A DNA stretch of 64,000 nt from JBECKX01 sp964468475 (GTDB lineage: Bacteria; Zixibacteria; MSB-5A5; CAIYYT01). Of this stretch, positions 1 through 7,883 are shown one piece after another (the first letter of the stretch is position 1; every line of letters begins with the position of its first letter). Both the position numbers and the translations under genes were made by a program. The notes beneath the pieces are model-generated. The model saw only the letters and a program-made list of their open reading frames with translations. It made no database searches and was not told where the DNA came from. The stretch covers positions 18,879-82,878 of the forward strand of contig CAYXUL010000006.1 of the NCBI GenBank assembly GCA_964468475.1, read 5' to 3'.

Positions 1-813
1 AGCCAGCAGCCAACCTAAGAAAACGGCAATCACCGGATTGACGAATGCATACGTCCCCGCCAGTGCCGGGGTGGAAACCCTCAACAGCCAGACATAGCAA
101 ACGTATGCGGTACTCCCTACTGTGATCAGGTACAGCACTGCCAGCACCGATTTGAGAGAAAACGCTGCCAGGTTTACCATACTCCACTCCCCTATCAAAC
201 CCGCAACCAGCACCAGGGTCACTCCACCGAAGAGCATTTGCAGGGCCACCCCCAGCAGTTTGTAGTTCGGCGACGGCAAATGCCGCGACAATATCGAACC
301 GGTGGCCCAGAACATGGTTGCAAACAGCAGGGCGACGGCGCCAATCATATTCAGCCCTTCATAGTTGCCGAACTCCATTGGGCCAATCAATATCACGATA
401 CCGAGGAAGCCCACAGCCAGACCGACAAAAGTGAGTGCGTTCGGACGCATGCCGGAAGGTCGCAGCCAGTCAAACAGTACCAGCCAGAACGGCACCGCCG
501 CAATCATCAGAGCCGTCAACCCGGAGGGCACAAACTGCTCCGCCCAGGTCACCACCCCGGTGCCGCCAACAATCATCAGGATGCCGGGAATTGCGGAGCC
601 ACGAACTTCGCTACGAGTGGATTTGGCTTTGCCGCGCCACGCACAAAACGCATAAAGAAGTGACCCACCGAGAATGAAGCGTACGCCGCTACTGAACAGC
701 GGTGGAATCGTCTCGATCGCGAACCGAATCGCCAGGTAAGTCGAACCCCAGATAAGGTAGATGGCCGCGAATCCCATAACGAGCCGCAGTCTGGAGACCT
801 GAGCCTCAGTCAT
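1..813 (-). CDS. EamA/DMT-family transporter (exporter), C-terminus cut by window edge
   Basis: Read on the minus strand from an ATG at 813 (MTEAQVSRLRL...), the frame stays open to the window edge, giving about 271 residues of a normally ~290-300 residue protein. Hydrophobic segments alternate with short loops, and YLIWGSTYLAIRF near residues 18-30 and EQFVPSGLTALMIAAVPFW near 92-110 are typical of EamA (drug/metabolite transporter) permeases of the YedA type: ten membrane helices from two EamA repeats. Such inner-membrane proteins export amino acids or other small metabolites; the substrate cannot be read here. Its start overlaps the end of the upstream Lrp/AsnC gene by 8 bp, so the two are co-transcribed and the regulator probably controls the exporter. 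Family call firm; substrate unknown. Confidence 0.85.
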   Translation of the reverse strand, partial: MTEAQVSRLRLVMGFAAIYLIWGSTYLAIRFAIETIPPLFSSGVRFILGGSLLYAFCAWRGKAKSTRSEVRGSAIPGILMIVGGTGVVTWAEQFVPSGLTALMIAAVPFWLVLFDWLRPSGMRPNALTFVGLAVGFLGIVILIGPMEFGNYEGLNMIGAVALLFATMFWATGSILSRHLPSPNYKLLGVALQMLFGGVTLVLVAGLIGEWSMVNLAAFSLKSVLAVLYLITVGSTAYVCYVWLLRVSTPALAGTYAFVNPVIAVFLGWLLA

Positions 814-1285
814 CTATCACGTCCCCGGCTGTTGGCGGCACCGGAAATTTGAGCGTCTCCTTGAATGATTCCAGCACCACGACAGTACGCGTGGAGGTCA
901 CAGATGAGACCTTACCGAGCTTCTCGCGCAGGAACCGCCCCAATGCCTCTGTGTTCTTCACTCTTACTTTGACCAGATAACAGTCTTCGCCGGCGATGTT
1001 GTGAACTTCAAGAATCTCGGGGATCGCAGCTAATTCTTTTGCCGTCCTGCAGGCACGAACTTCCTCATCGGCCTTGACGAATATGAACGCTACCTGTCCC
1101 AGCCCCAGCGCTTGCGGATCTAGCCGTACGCTGTAACCGGTGATCAGCCCACGCTGCACCAGTTTCTTGATCCGTTCCGCCGTCGCTGAGGGAACAATGC
1201 CGATTTCTTTGGCGATCTCGGAATTTGGCGTGCGGGCATCTTCTTGCAGGATTTCAATTATTTTCCGGTCAATTTCGTCGATCAT
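806..1285 (-). CDS. Lrp/AsnC family transcriptional regulator
   Basis: A 159-residue protein with the classic two-part layout. An N-terminal AsnC-type winged helix-turn-helix (about 1-60; IDEIDRKIIEILQEDART, then SATAERIKKLVQRGLI as recognition region) is followed by a RAM/ligand-binding dimerisation domain (about 65-145; EVHNIAGEDCYLVKVRV). Members form octamers or dimers that sense amino acids and bind DNA. The ATG at 1285 is preceded by GGGAGAT eight bases upstream. The gene overlaps the EamA exporter by 8 bp, the usual arrangement for a local regulator of an amino-acid exporter. The upstream region carries two near-identical 12-bp direct repeats that could be its own operator. The amino-acid effector is not predictable. 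Confidence 0.9.
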   Translation of the reverse strand: MIDEIDRKIIEILQEDARTPNSEIAKEIGIVPSATAERIKKLVQRGLITGYSVRLDPQALGLGQVAFIFVKADEEVRACRTAKELAAIPEILEVHNIAGEDCYLVKVRVKNTEALGRFLREKLGKVSSVTSTRTVVVLESFKETLKFPVPPTAGDVIDD

Positions 1286-1305
1286 TCGAAATATCTCCCA
1301 ATTGA

Positions 1306-1356
1306 CTAATACTATATTCTGCTAATACGATATATATAAGTATAAAGTTCTGTCAA
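1306..1356 (-). promoter_or_regulatory. Candidate promoter and direct-repeat operator of the Lrp gene
   Basis: On the minus strand TTGACA (1356-1351) is followed after 16 bp by TATATC (1334-1329), a plausible sigma70 promoter 45-70 bp upstream of the Lrp start. Overlapping and just downstream are two 12-bp direct repeats, CTAATACTATAT (1306-1317) and CTAATACGATAT (1322-1333), differing at one base. They start 16 bp apart, about one and a half helical turns. Their position would allow repression of the promoter by the gene's own product; that role is inferred. The rest of the AT-rich 1286-1724 spacer holds only the promoter for the next gene and nothing else I recognise. Confidence 0.4.
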
Positions 1357-1622
1357 ATTCGTCAATCATAAAATTTATTTCGTGAACTGAATTTAAGCTT
1401 AGGCAAATCAGACACCTGCCGCAAACGTAAGTAAAGCGATGGCAAAAACTTAGAGTGAACGAGTTTGATTTCGGAGATAATTCAAGCGCGGCTCAGTTCT
1501 GACCGATGAATCACTGTAGAGCGCGGCGCAATGCGGCAGTGCAGATATCGATAGCGCGGAAAAGTTATTATAAGACTTGCCGTTACCATGCGCGGCGTGA
1601 GTGGATAGATTGTGAAAATCTG

Positions 1623-1651
1623 TTACAAGGATGAAGAAATTTGAGTATAAT
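1623..1651 (+). promoter_or_regulatory. Candidate promoter for the DUF883-like gene
   Basis: A perfect TATAAT (1646-1651) sits 17 bp after TTACAA (1623-1628), 73 bp before the ATG at 1725. The -10 context GTATAATATG recurs at 22175 in front of the MoxR-type ATPase gene. The -35 matches consensus at only three of six bases. Confidence 0.4.
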
Positions 1652-1724
1652 ATGTGGGAATGTCAACTTTGATCGGATTGACCCAGGTTCAATTCGATCT
1701 TCCACTCACAAACGGAGGGAATAA

Positions 1725-2036
1725 ATGGCTGACTCAAGTGAAGATACCAGGGTACGTGACGCTTTAGAATTGCTCAATAGCGTCGCCAAAGATAAGAAGA
1801 GCGAATTACAGAACATGGTGCAGAACAAGTACGGGGATCTCAAGTCGGCAATCGGCAGCTGGGGTGACAAGATCCAGCACGACGCTAATCAGTTCTACCA
1901 GAAAGGCCGCGACACGACTACCGCTATGGCCAGCGATCTGGACAAGAGCGTCCATGAAAGTCCCTGGGCGTTTATTGGCGGCGCTGCACTCGGAAGCCTC
2001 ATCATCGGATATTTGCTCGGTCGTTCGCAGAAGTAA
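1725..2036 (+). CDS. DUF883-like (ElaB/YqjD-type) membrane-anchored small protein
   Basis: A 103-residue, highly charged protein. Residues 1-75 are hydrophilic and helix-prone, with many D/K/Q and probably coiled. They are followed by HESPW and one C-terminal membrane segment rich in small residues (GGAALGSLIIGYLLGR, about 83-100), the glycine-zipper tail characteristic of DUF883/ElaB/YqjD proteins. In E. coli YqjD is a stationary-phase inner-membrane protein that binds ribosomes through its N-terminus; that role is family knowledge and not shown here. The ATG has a strong GGAGGGA site 5-6 bases upstream. The next gene encodes a two-helix membrane protein, matching the yqjD-yqjE pairing seen in proteobacteria. 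Confidence 0.75.
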   Translation: MADSSEDTRVRDALELLNSVAKDKKSELQNMVQNKYGDLKSAIGSWGDKIQHDANQFYQKGRDTTTAMASDLDKSVHESPWAFIGGAALGSLIIGYLLGRSQK

Positions 2037-2126
2037 ACCGGATTACAGCCGACACTCTAGAATGGATACAGAGCCTGGTCGGACGAAGGCTAAATATCGG
2101 CAATTCAAACCGATTTCGAGGCATTA

Positions 2127-2492
2127 GTGCAGAAATTTGTAAAGCAGTTGCTGCGGATTCTGATCGGCAGGTACGTGGATACTCAACTTGACCTGATCAA
2201 GATAGAAGCGGCAACTCAGTACGTAAAATCGGTCGACCACATCCGGCGGATCATCATCGTTCTGGCAGTCAGGCTGTTTTTGATCGTTATCCTCGCTGGA
2301 GGCTTGATTCTGCTGCCGCTGGCGCTCTGCTTCTTCATGCCCTGGACCGATCAAACCAGGGCAATTGTCGCGATTTGCTTCGCAGCAGCCTATATTGTCA
2401 TCCCCCTCATCGCGCTGAAGATTGCACACTCGGAGCGCTTGTGGATGAGACTGTCCCGCGCCAACGAATTAGTGCGCAAGGTAACCAAGTAG
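2127..2492 (+). CDS. Two-helix membrane protein, YqjE/DUF1469-like (tentative)
   Basis: A 121-residue protein starting at GTG 2127 with GAGG five bases upstream. An amphipathic N-terminus (about 1-40) is followed by two long hydrophobic segments, about 42-71 and 80-97, then a basic cytoplasmic tail. The layout, size and position directly downstream of a DUF883 protein resemble YqjE-type phage-holin-superfamily proteins (DUF1469), which accompany YqjD in other bacteria. I see no motif that proves the family, so the assignment is by topology and context. The 90-bp spacer after the DUF883 gene has no evident terminator, so the two probably form one transcript. Confidence 0.5.
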   Translation: MQKFVKQLLRILIGRYVDTQLDLIKIEAATQYVKSVDHIRRIIIVLAVRLFLIVILAGGLILLPLALCFFMPWTDQTRAIVAICFAAAYIVIPLIALKIAHSERLWMRLSRANELVRKVTK

Positions 2493-2689
2493 GTACACTC
2501 CGAGCACGCAATTACCCGCTGCAACCACTCGTTAGGCTGAACACGCAATCAGGGGCACACCAGGTGAAGAGCGAGAAGATTCATGATCTTCCCGCTCAAT
2601 TACGTAATTATTTCAAGATCAAGATTAGAGACAGGATCGCTCAAAGATTGCCGCCCAGGAAAGGTGCCGAAAAAACCCTTGCTGTCCCG

Positions 2690-2707
2690 GCGACTTTGTC
2701 GCTTTTT
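2690..2707 (+). terminator. Weak candidate intrinsic terminator
   Basis: A short hairpin GCGAC-ttt-GTCGC followed at once by TTTTT (2703-2707). The stem is only 5 bp, so confidence is low. It lies in the 301-bp spacer 2493-2793 between the small membrane protein and acs, where I recognise nothing else. Confidence 0.3.
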
Positions 2708-2793
2708 CGCTTTGATCTAAGATAGACATTTATAATCGCCAATTGAGTCTCATAATTCGGCTCTAAGCGACCCAGCAGCCATGGAGGAAGCGT

Positions 2794-4902
2794 ATGCCCC
2801 GGTCAAGCAAACCAAAGCAGGCAGCCACTAAATCACGCAAACGATCAACTGCGAAACGAGGCTCGACAAAGAAACGCGCTGCGAAGGTGAAAGTTAAGTC
2901 AAGTAAAACCAATCCTGCCAAAGTCGCCGCCGGATCGATCTCCTCTCTCCTCCATGAAAATCGACTGTTCCCGCCACCGAAAGAATTCAGCAAAACCGCC
3001 CTTATCGGATCGGCCAGCAAGCTGCAGGCACTGCAGCGTAAAGCTGCCAGGGATCCGGTAAAATTCTGGGAGGAACAAGCCAGAGAACTGGTCTGGTTCA
3101 AACCGTGGCGGGAAGCACTGAAGTGGAAACATCCTCATGCCAAATGGTTCGTTGGCGGCAAGATCAATGCCTCCTACAATTGCCTCGACCGCCATATGGA
3201 TACCTGGCGTCGCAACAAAGCCGCCCTGATCTGGGAAAGCGAGCAGGGCGAGGTCAAGACACTCACCTATCAGGCGTTGCTGTCACAAGTATGCAAGTTT
3301 GCTAATGTGCTCAAGTCGCTGGGCATCAAGAAAGGTGATGTTGTCGCTATCTACATGGGGATGATCCCCGAGGCCGTCATCGCGATGCTCTCCTGTGCCC
3401 GTATCGGCGCAACCCACAACGTTGTTTTCGGCGGTTTTTCCTCCGAGGCGCTACAGGAACGTATCAACGACTCCGCCGCCAAAGCGGTCATAACTCAGGA
3501 CGGCGCCTATCGGCGCGGGCAGGTAATTCGACTCAAAGATGCAGTCGATGAAGCACTCAAGAATGCTCCTACTGTCGAAAACGTTATCGTCTACAAGCGG
3601 GCAAATATGGAAGTCAATATGGAGGTGGGGCGTGACCACTGGTGGCATGAGCGCATGGAAATTCCCTCGACTCCCTGCGAGGCTGTGCCGCTTGATAGTG
3701 AACATCCACTCTACATCCTCTATACCTCCGGCTCGACCGCAAAGCCGAAAGGTATCCTTCATACGACCGGCGGGTACATGACTCAGGTCGCTTATACCAC
3801 GAAGCTGGTATTCGACCTTCGCGACAAAGATCTCTATTTCTGTATGGCCGATATCGGCTGGGTCACCGGACACAGCTACGTTGTCTATGGACCCCTGGCC
3901 AATGGTGTTTCGGTCTTCATGTATGAAGGTGCCCCCAACTACCCTGCTCCCGACCGTCCGTGGGCGATGATCGAAAAGCACCGCATAAATGTCTTCTACA
4001 CGGCCCCTACCGCCATACGCGGTTTTATGCGGTCAGGCGAGCAGCACCCGGCGCAGCACGATCTTTCCTCACTGCGCTTGCTGGGCTCGGTGGGCGAACC
4101 TATCAATCCCGAGGCGTGGATGTGGTACCACACGCTAATTGGCGGCAGAAGCTGTCCCATTGTTGATACCTGGTGGCAAACTGAAACGGGATCGATCATG
4201 ATCTCGCCGGTGCCGGGCGCCACCAAGCTCAAACCCGGCTCCTGCACGATGCCCTTGCCCGGCATTATGGCAGATGTAGTGCGCAAGGACGGCACCAGCT
4301 GCAACGCCAATGAGGGTGGATTGCTGGTTATCAAACACCCCTGGCCGGCGATGTTGCGCACGATTTATGGTGATGACAAGCGCTACAAAGAGACCTACTG
4401 GAAAGATTTCCCGCCGACCTCTGACAGACCCGGCTACTATCTCGCTGGTGATGGCGCTCGCAAAGATAAAGACGGCTACTTCTGGGTGATGGGCCGCATC
4501 GATGACGTGGTCAACATCAGCGGCCACAGATTGGGCACCGCAGAGGTCGAAAGCGCACTCGTCTCTCACAAGACGGTTGCGGAAGCGGCTGTTGTCGCCC
4601 GCCCGGATGAGCTGAAAGGCGCTGCCCTGGTCGCATTTGTGACACTTAAGAGCAAAGTCGGAAAAGAGCAGTCATTCCTCGAAGAACTCAAGCGCACCCT
4701 CCGCGAACATGTCATGAAAGAAATCGGGCACATCGCCAAAATCGACGAGATTCGTTTTGCTGACGCTCTCCCCAAAACCCGATCCGGCAAAATCATGCGC
4801 CGCCTGCTGCGCGAAATAGCGCAAGGCGAGCAAATCACCGGCGATACAACAACGCTGGAGGACTTTTCAATTCTGGAGAAATTGCGCGAAGATGAAGAGT
4901 AG
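2794..4902 (+). CDS. acs: Acetyl-CoA synthetase (AMP-forming) with basic N-terminal extension
   Basis: A 702-residue acyl-adenylate enzyme that activates acetate to acetyl-CoA through acetyl-AMP. Landmarks: P-loop-like YTSGSTAKPKG at 310-320, DTWWQTETG, a GRxDDVVNISGHR hinge region, and the catalytic lysine K666 in PKTRSGKIMRR, the residue usually acetylated to silence Acs. The enzyme is about 50 residues longer than the usual ~650. The excess is residues 1-46, extremely rich in K, R, S, T and A like a histone H1 tail. The start is supported by GGAGG six bases before ATG 2794, and no other ATG occurs before the conserved core. The role of the tail (DNA or polyanion binding, localisation) is unknown. 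Confidence 0.93.
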   Translation: MPRSSKPKQAATKSRKRSTAKRGSTKKRAAKVKVKSSKTNPAKVAAGSISSLLHENRLFPPPKEFSKTALIGSASKLQALQRKAARDPVKFWEEQARELVWFKPWREALKWKHPHAKWFVGGKINASYNCLDRHMDTWRRNKAALIWESEQGEVKTLTYQALLSQVCKFANVLKSLGIKKGDVVAIYMGMIPEAVIAMLSCARIGATHNVVFGGFSSEALQERINDSAAKAVITQDGAYRRGQVIRLKDAVDEALKNAPTVENVIVYKRANMEVNMEVGRDHWWHERMEIPSTPCEAVPLDSEHPLYILYTSGSTAKPKGILHTTGGYMTQVAYTTKLVFDLRDKDLYFCMADIGWVTGHSYVVYGPLANGVSVFMYEGAPNYPAPDRPWAMIEKHRINVFYTAPTAIRGFMRSGEQHPAQHDLSSLRLLGSVGEPINPEAWMWYHTLIGGRSCPIVDTWWQTETGSIMISPVPGATKLKPGSCTMPLPGIMADVVRKDGTSCNANEGGLLVIKHPWPAMLRTIYGDDKRYKETYWKDFPPTSDRPGYYLAGDGARKDKDGYFWVMGRIDDVVNISGHRLGTAEVESALVSHKTVAEAAVVARPDELKGAALVAFVTLKSKVGKEQSFLEELKRTLREHVMKEIGHIAKIDEIRFADALPKTRSGKIMRRLLREIAQGEQITGDTTTLEDFSILEKLREDEE

Positions 4903-4914
4903 CCGCTGAGGATC

Positions 4915-5511
4915 CTAGGTCTCACCCAGGTAGCGCAGGCCTTTCGGCGCGAGCAGCTTCTCGGAAGCGAAGGTGTTGAAGTAGAGCCGAACCGGTTGTT
5001 CGAGATCATCGTATTGGATCAGGTAGACGTCAAGCACCCCCTGCCCTGATCCTAATAAGCCCGGATTGCTTTCAAAGGGACAACAAGTGCCCTGCCGCGA
5101 GTATGAAATCGGGTTGTCTCCCGGATCAAGAAGGGCATTCAGGTAGCGATAGATAGCAAGACCGCCATTGGGGAAACCACCGCCTATTTTGATCGGGTTC
5201 TCGAAAGAGTAACCGTAGGTCGAATCGGCTGAAACTGCGTCAAGTTGTGTGTACGGCGGCGCGCCTGATTGCCGATAAAACTGCTGCGGGGTGCCGGTGA
5301 CATCGGGCAATTCCGGCGACGCGGCCCGCACCGGAGACGTCAAAACCGGGTTGGTAGTGGTATCAGCCGCGACAGTCGTGGAACTACTGTCAACTTCCCG
5401 TGAGACGAAGCAGCCGCTAGAACAGACGGCGGCCACGATCACGAACATAGCCAACAGTATGCTACTTGCTCGGACTGATTCCCTTACGTTTTGCACCGGT
5501 GAAACCGACAT
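4915..5511 (-). CDS. Conserved lipoprotein (YGYxxxNPIKxGG...RYLNAL...CCPF family)
   Basis: A 198-residue lipoprotein. The frame opens further upstream, but ATG 5511 is chosen because AGGGAGG lies just before it and the sequence then starts with a signal peptide: a hydrophobic stretch at about 16-30, then SSGC with the lipidated cysteine at 34. The mature part has a Ser/Thr/Pro-rich linker and a conserved core with YGYSFENPIKIGGG, RYLNALLDP, CCPFES, LDVYLIQYDDL and LLAPKGL. From memory this core matches small Bacteroidetes lipoproteins sometimes mislabelled as KDO-8-P aldolase; no catalytic function is established. The gene converges with acs and leaves 12 bp between stops. Confidence 0.65.
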   Translation of the reverse strand: MSVSPVQNVRESVRASSILLAMFVIVAAVCSSGCFVSREVDSSSTTVAADTTTNPVLTSPVRAASPELPDVTGTPQQFYRQSGAPPYTQLDAVSADSTYGYSFENPIKIGGGFPNGGLAIYRYLNALLDPGDNPISYSRQGTCCPFESNPGLLGSGQGVLDVYLIQYDDLEQPVRLYFNTFASEKLLAPKGLRYLGET

Positions 5512-5732
5512 GATTATCCTCCCTGAACAAGATAATCCATCTAGTATAAAAGACGAGAAGAAGTTCCATTCTGTGAAACCGGAGTCGCTCAATATTAGGC
5601 ACTTTGCCAATGATGGAGTTTTTGTATTGACCATAGCACAATTTTCTGCTTTATTTTTAGGCTAAACGTCTCGCACCAGGCGTTTAATACTCTCGACCGT
5701 CTGGTAAGACATAATTCACGGATACCTGTACT

Positions 5733-7394
5733 ATGTTTCGCTTGACTAGCCCGCATAGCGGTGGAAGATATAATTGGAGACTCACTCCCGGAAGTTACGT
5801 GGCCGGCCGTGACCCCCAGGTTGATCTGGTCGTCAACGACTCAACGGTTTCACGTCGTCATGCGCGTTTTGTCGTCATCGACGCGAATACTGTGCGTCTT
5901 ACCGATCTGGGCAGCCTGAACGGAACGCAGGTCAACGACAACAAGGTCGCCGACACAATTGAGGTCAAAGCGGGCGACACTATTTCTCTCGGTAACGTAG
6001 GCTTCGTTCTGTTGCATGAGGATTTGGCGCCAACCCGACCGAGCTCGTCACCGCCGGTGTCCATTATCCAGACTCCCAGTGAGCACACATCTATCTCCGC
6101 GATTCCGCTTGAGGAGGCCCTTGCGCCACCGGTACAGCAGGATCAATCAAGTCAGAAAGTGTTTCGGGCCATTTCTGACATGGCTAAAATGCTGATCCTG
6201 CCGCAATCCCTGAACGAGATGTTTGATGAAGCACTCAAACTGCTGCAGCAGATTGTAAGCCTGGAACGCTGCGCAATTCTGCTTACCAAGGAGGGTCGCG
6301 AAGATGTCGAGCTGATGAGCTATCGCGTCTGCGAAGGTAATGGCACTTCAGATCAAAACTTCAGCATGTCATCTACCATCCTGAGCGAAGTGTTGCGAAA
6401 GAAGAATGCCGTTTTCTTCAGCGATCTGATTTCGGACGAACGGTTCGCCCAACAGGAATCTATCGTCGTTCAGGGGATTCGTTCGGCGATGGTCGTGCCG
6501 ATGACCGATGAGGACCGAGTAATTGGGGTTCTCTACATCGACACCACAGATCCCGATCATCGTTACAACGAGGAAACCCTTAAGGTAGCGGCGACGTTCG
6601 GAAATATTCTGGCCGCCAAGATCACGAATCACAACCTTCTCAAGGAGCGGCAGGAAAAAGAACAACTTGAAGCCGAGTTGTCGATCGCGTCACAAATTCA
6701 AACCGGGCTGATGCCCAAGGCGCTGCCACAGGTTGACGGTTATAGTTTTCATGCTTATCAGATGCAGTGCAAAATGGTGGGTGGGGATTTGTACGACGTC
6801 GCCAAACTGGATGACGGTCGGATCCTGTTTCTGCTGGCAGACGTATCGGGCAAGGGAATGGGCGCGGCGCTGCTGGCATCAAACATTCTCTCCGCGCTAA
6901 GAATTCTGCGAGGCAACCAGAATTTCGCAATTTTGGATGCAGTTAAGAGAATTTCATCGCAGCTGCATCATTCAAGTCGATCGGGCGATTTCGCCACCGT
7001 TTTTGCAGGTGTGCTTGATCCATCGAACAATAAGGTGAATTTCGTAAATGCCGGGCACAACCCCCCGCTGCTGGTGCGCACAGACGGCACCTTGAAGCAT
7101 CTTGATCCCACCGGAATACCAATCGGTATTTTCGAAGACTTCGATTGGCAGGAAGAATCTGTCGAGTTGGCTCCCGATGACAAAATCGTCATCTTCACCG
7201 ACGGCATCACTGAAGCCACTGATTCAGCGGGAGAACTCTATGACGATCCCCGCATGGAAGCTTTCGTCAAAAGCAACTGCACCCTGGCGGTGGACGAGCT
7301 GGCCGAGAAGCTGTTGGCCGACGTCAACCGCTTCGTAGGTGACGCGCCGCGTTCAGACGATATGACAATGATCCTGCTTGAGCGAAAGAGCTAA
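5733..7394 (+). CDS. FHA-GAF-PP2C (RsbU/SpoIIE-type) serine phosphatase
   Basis: A 553-residue signalling protein with three domains. First is a forkhead-associated phosphothreonine-binding domain (about 1-95; YVAGRDPQVDLVVND, STVSRRHARF, LGSLNGTQVN). Next is a GAF sensor (about 145-305; ERCAILLTKEG to VIGVLYIDTTDPDHRYNEE), then a coiled linker. Last is a SpoIIE-type PP2C phosphatase (about 325-552) with metal-binding aspartates in GGDLYDV and LADVSGKGMGAA, then NAGHNPPLL, FTDGITEATD and RSDDMTMI. Such enzymes usually dephosphorylate anti-sigma-factor antagonists in partner-switching pathways. No STAS or HPK partner lies in the window, so its target is encoded elsewhere. The gene ends overlapping by 4 bp the stop of the convergent DUF4870 gene. 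Confidence 0.9.
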   Translation: MFRLTSPHSGGRYNWRLTPGSYVAGRDPQVDLVVNDSTVSRRHARFVVIDANTVRLTDLGSLNGTQVNDNKVADTIEVKAGDTISLGNVGFVLLHEDLAPTRPSSSPPVSIIQTPSEHTSISAIPLEEALAPPVQQDQSSQKVFRAISDMAKMLILPQSLNEMFDEALKLLQQIVSLERCAILLTKEGREDVELMSYRVCEGNGTSDQNFSMSSTILSEVLRKKNAVFFSDLISDERFAQQESIVVQGIRSAMVVPMTDEDRVIGVLYIDTTDPDHRYNEETLKVAATFGNILAAKITNHNLLKERQEKEQLEAELSIASQIQTGLMPKALPQVDGYSFHAYQMQCKMVGGDLYDVAKLDDGRILFLLADVSGKGMGAALLASNILSALRILRGNQNFAILDAVKRISSQLHHSSRSGDFATVFAGVLDPSNNKVNFVNAGHNPPLLVRTDGTLKHLDPTGIPIGIFEDFDWQEESVELAPDDKIVIFTDGITEATDSAGELYDDPRMEAFVKSNCTLAVDELAEKLLADVNRFVGDAPRSDDMTMILLERKS

Positions 7395-7756
7395 TCCACT
7401 TTCAGGAATTTGATCGTCAGGGGATACTTGAAATCTTCGCCATTGTTGACTTTCACTCCGGCAATGATGACCAGTATCAGCATTGTCAAAGCTAATAGCG
7501 GCAGCAGAATAAGTCCGATCACAAGAATTATCAGAAACGCCGCTACCACCATGTAAATAGTCCAACTGATTTGGAAATTCAGGGACATACGCCCCTGCCG
7601 GTCGACCTGCGGCGAATCATCTTTCTTGATCAACCACACAATCAACGGACCCAGCACATTGCCGAACGGGAAGACAAAACCAATCAGGGCGGCCAGATGA
7701 CATAGCATCGACCAGGTTCTGACGTCTTTTTCGCTCATCGGATTAGTTTCTGGCAT
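7391..7756 (-). CDS. DUF4870-type small integral membrane protein
   Basis: A 121-residue protein starting at ATG 7756, chosen over upstream starts because ACGAGG precedes it. The order of motifs is that of DUF4870 (YgaP/TatC-accessory-like Tic20 superfamily) proteins: SEKDVRTWSMLCHLAALIGF, then GPLIVWLIKKDDSP, an FQISWTIY helix, and a hydrophobic C-terminal segment ending in NNGEDFKYPLTIKFL. Three membrane helices are likely. Function is not established for the family. Its stop codon overlaps that of the convergent phosphatase gene (7391-7394). Confidence 0.8.
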   Translation of the reverse strand: MPETNPMSEKDVRTWSMLCHLAALIGFVFPFGNVLGPLIVWLIKKDDSPQVDRQGRMSLNFQISWTIYMVVAAFLIILVIGLILLPLLALTMLILVIIAGVKVNNGEDFKYPLTIKFLKVD

Positions 7757-7883
7757 TACGACCTCGTTTCCTTGAAAGTATGAACGAAGAAAAATAACAT
7801 TCTTACAAATCAAGCGGCAAGCACAGATAACGCTCGCCGCTCTGACAGGACTTCAATTGTCGCTACTTGGCTCCGAAACGCGG

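Noticed and set aside
238..663. Plus-strand open frames of up to 141 codons
   Set aside because: They lie antisense to the EamA transporter, whose minus-strand frame shows clear family motifs.
1610..1629. Rex-like TTGTGAAAATCTGTTACAA upstream of the DUF883 gene
   Set aside because: Overall length is 19 bp and the right half is TACAA, so neither spacing nor half-site fits the Rex pattern found at 48467 and 62944.
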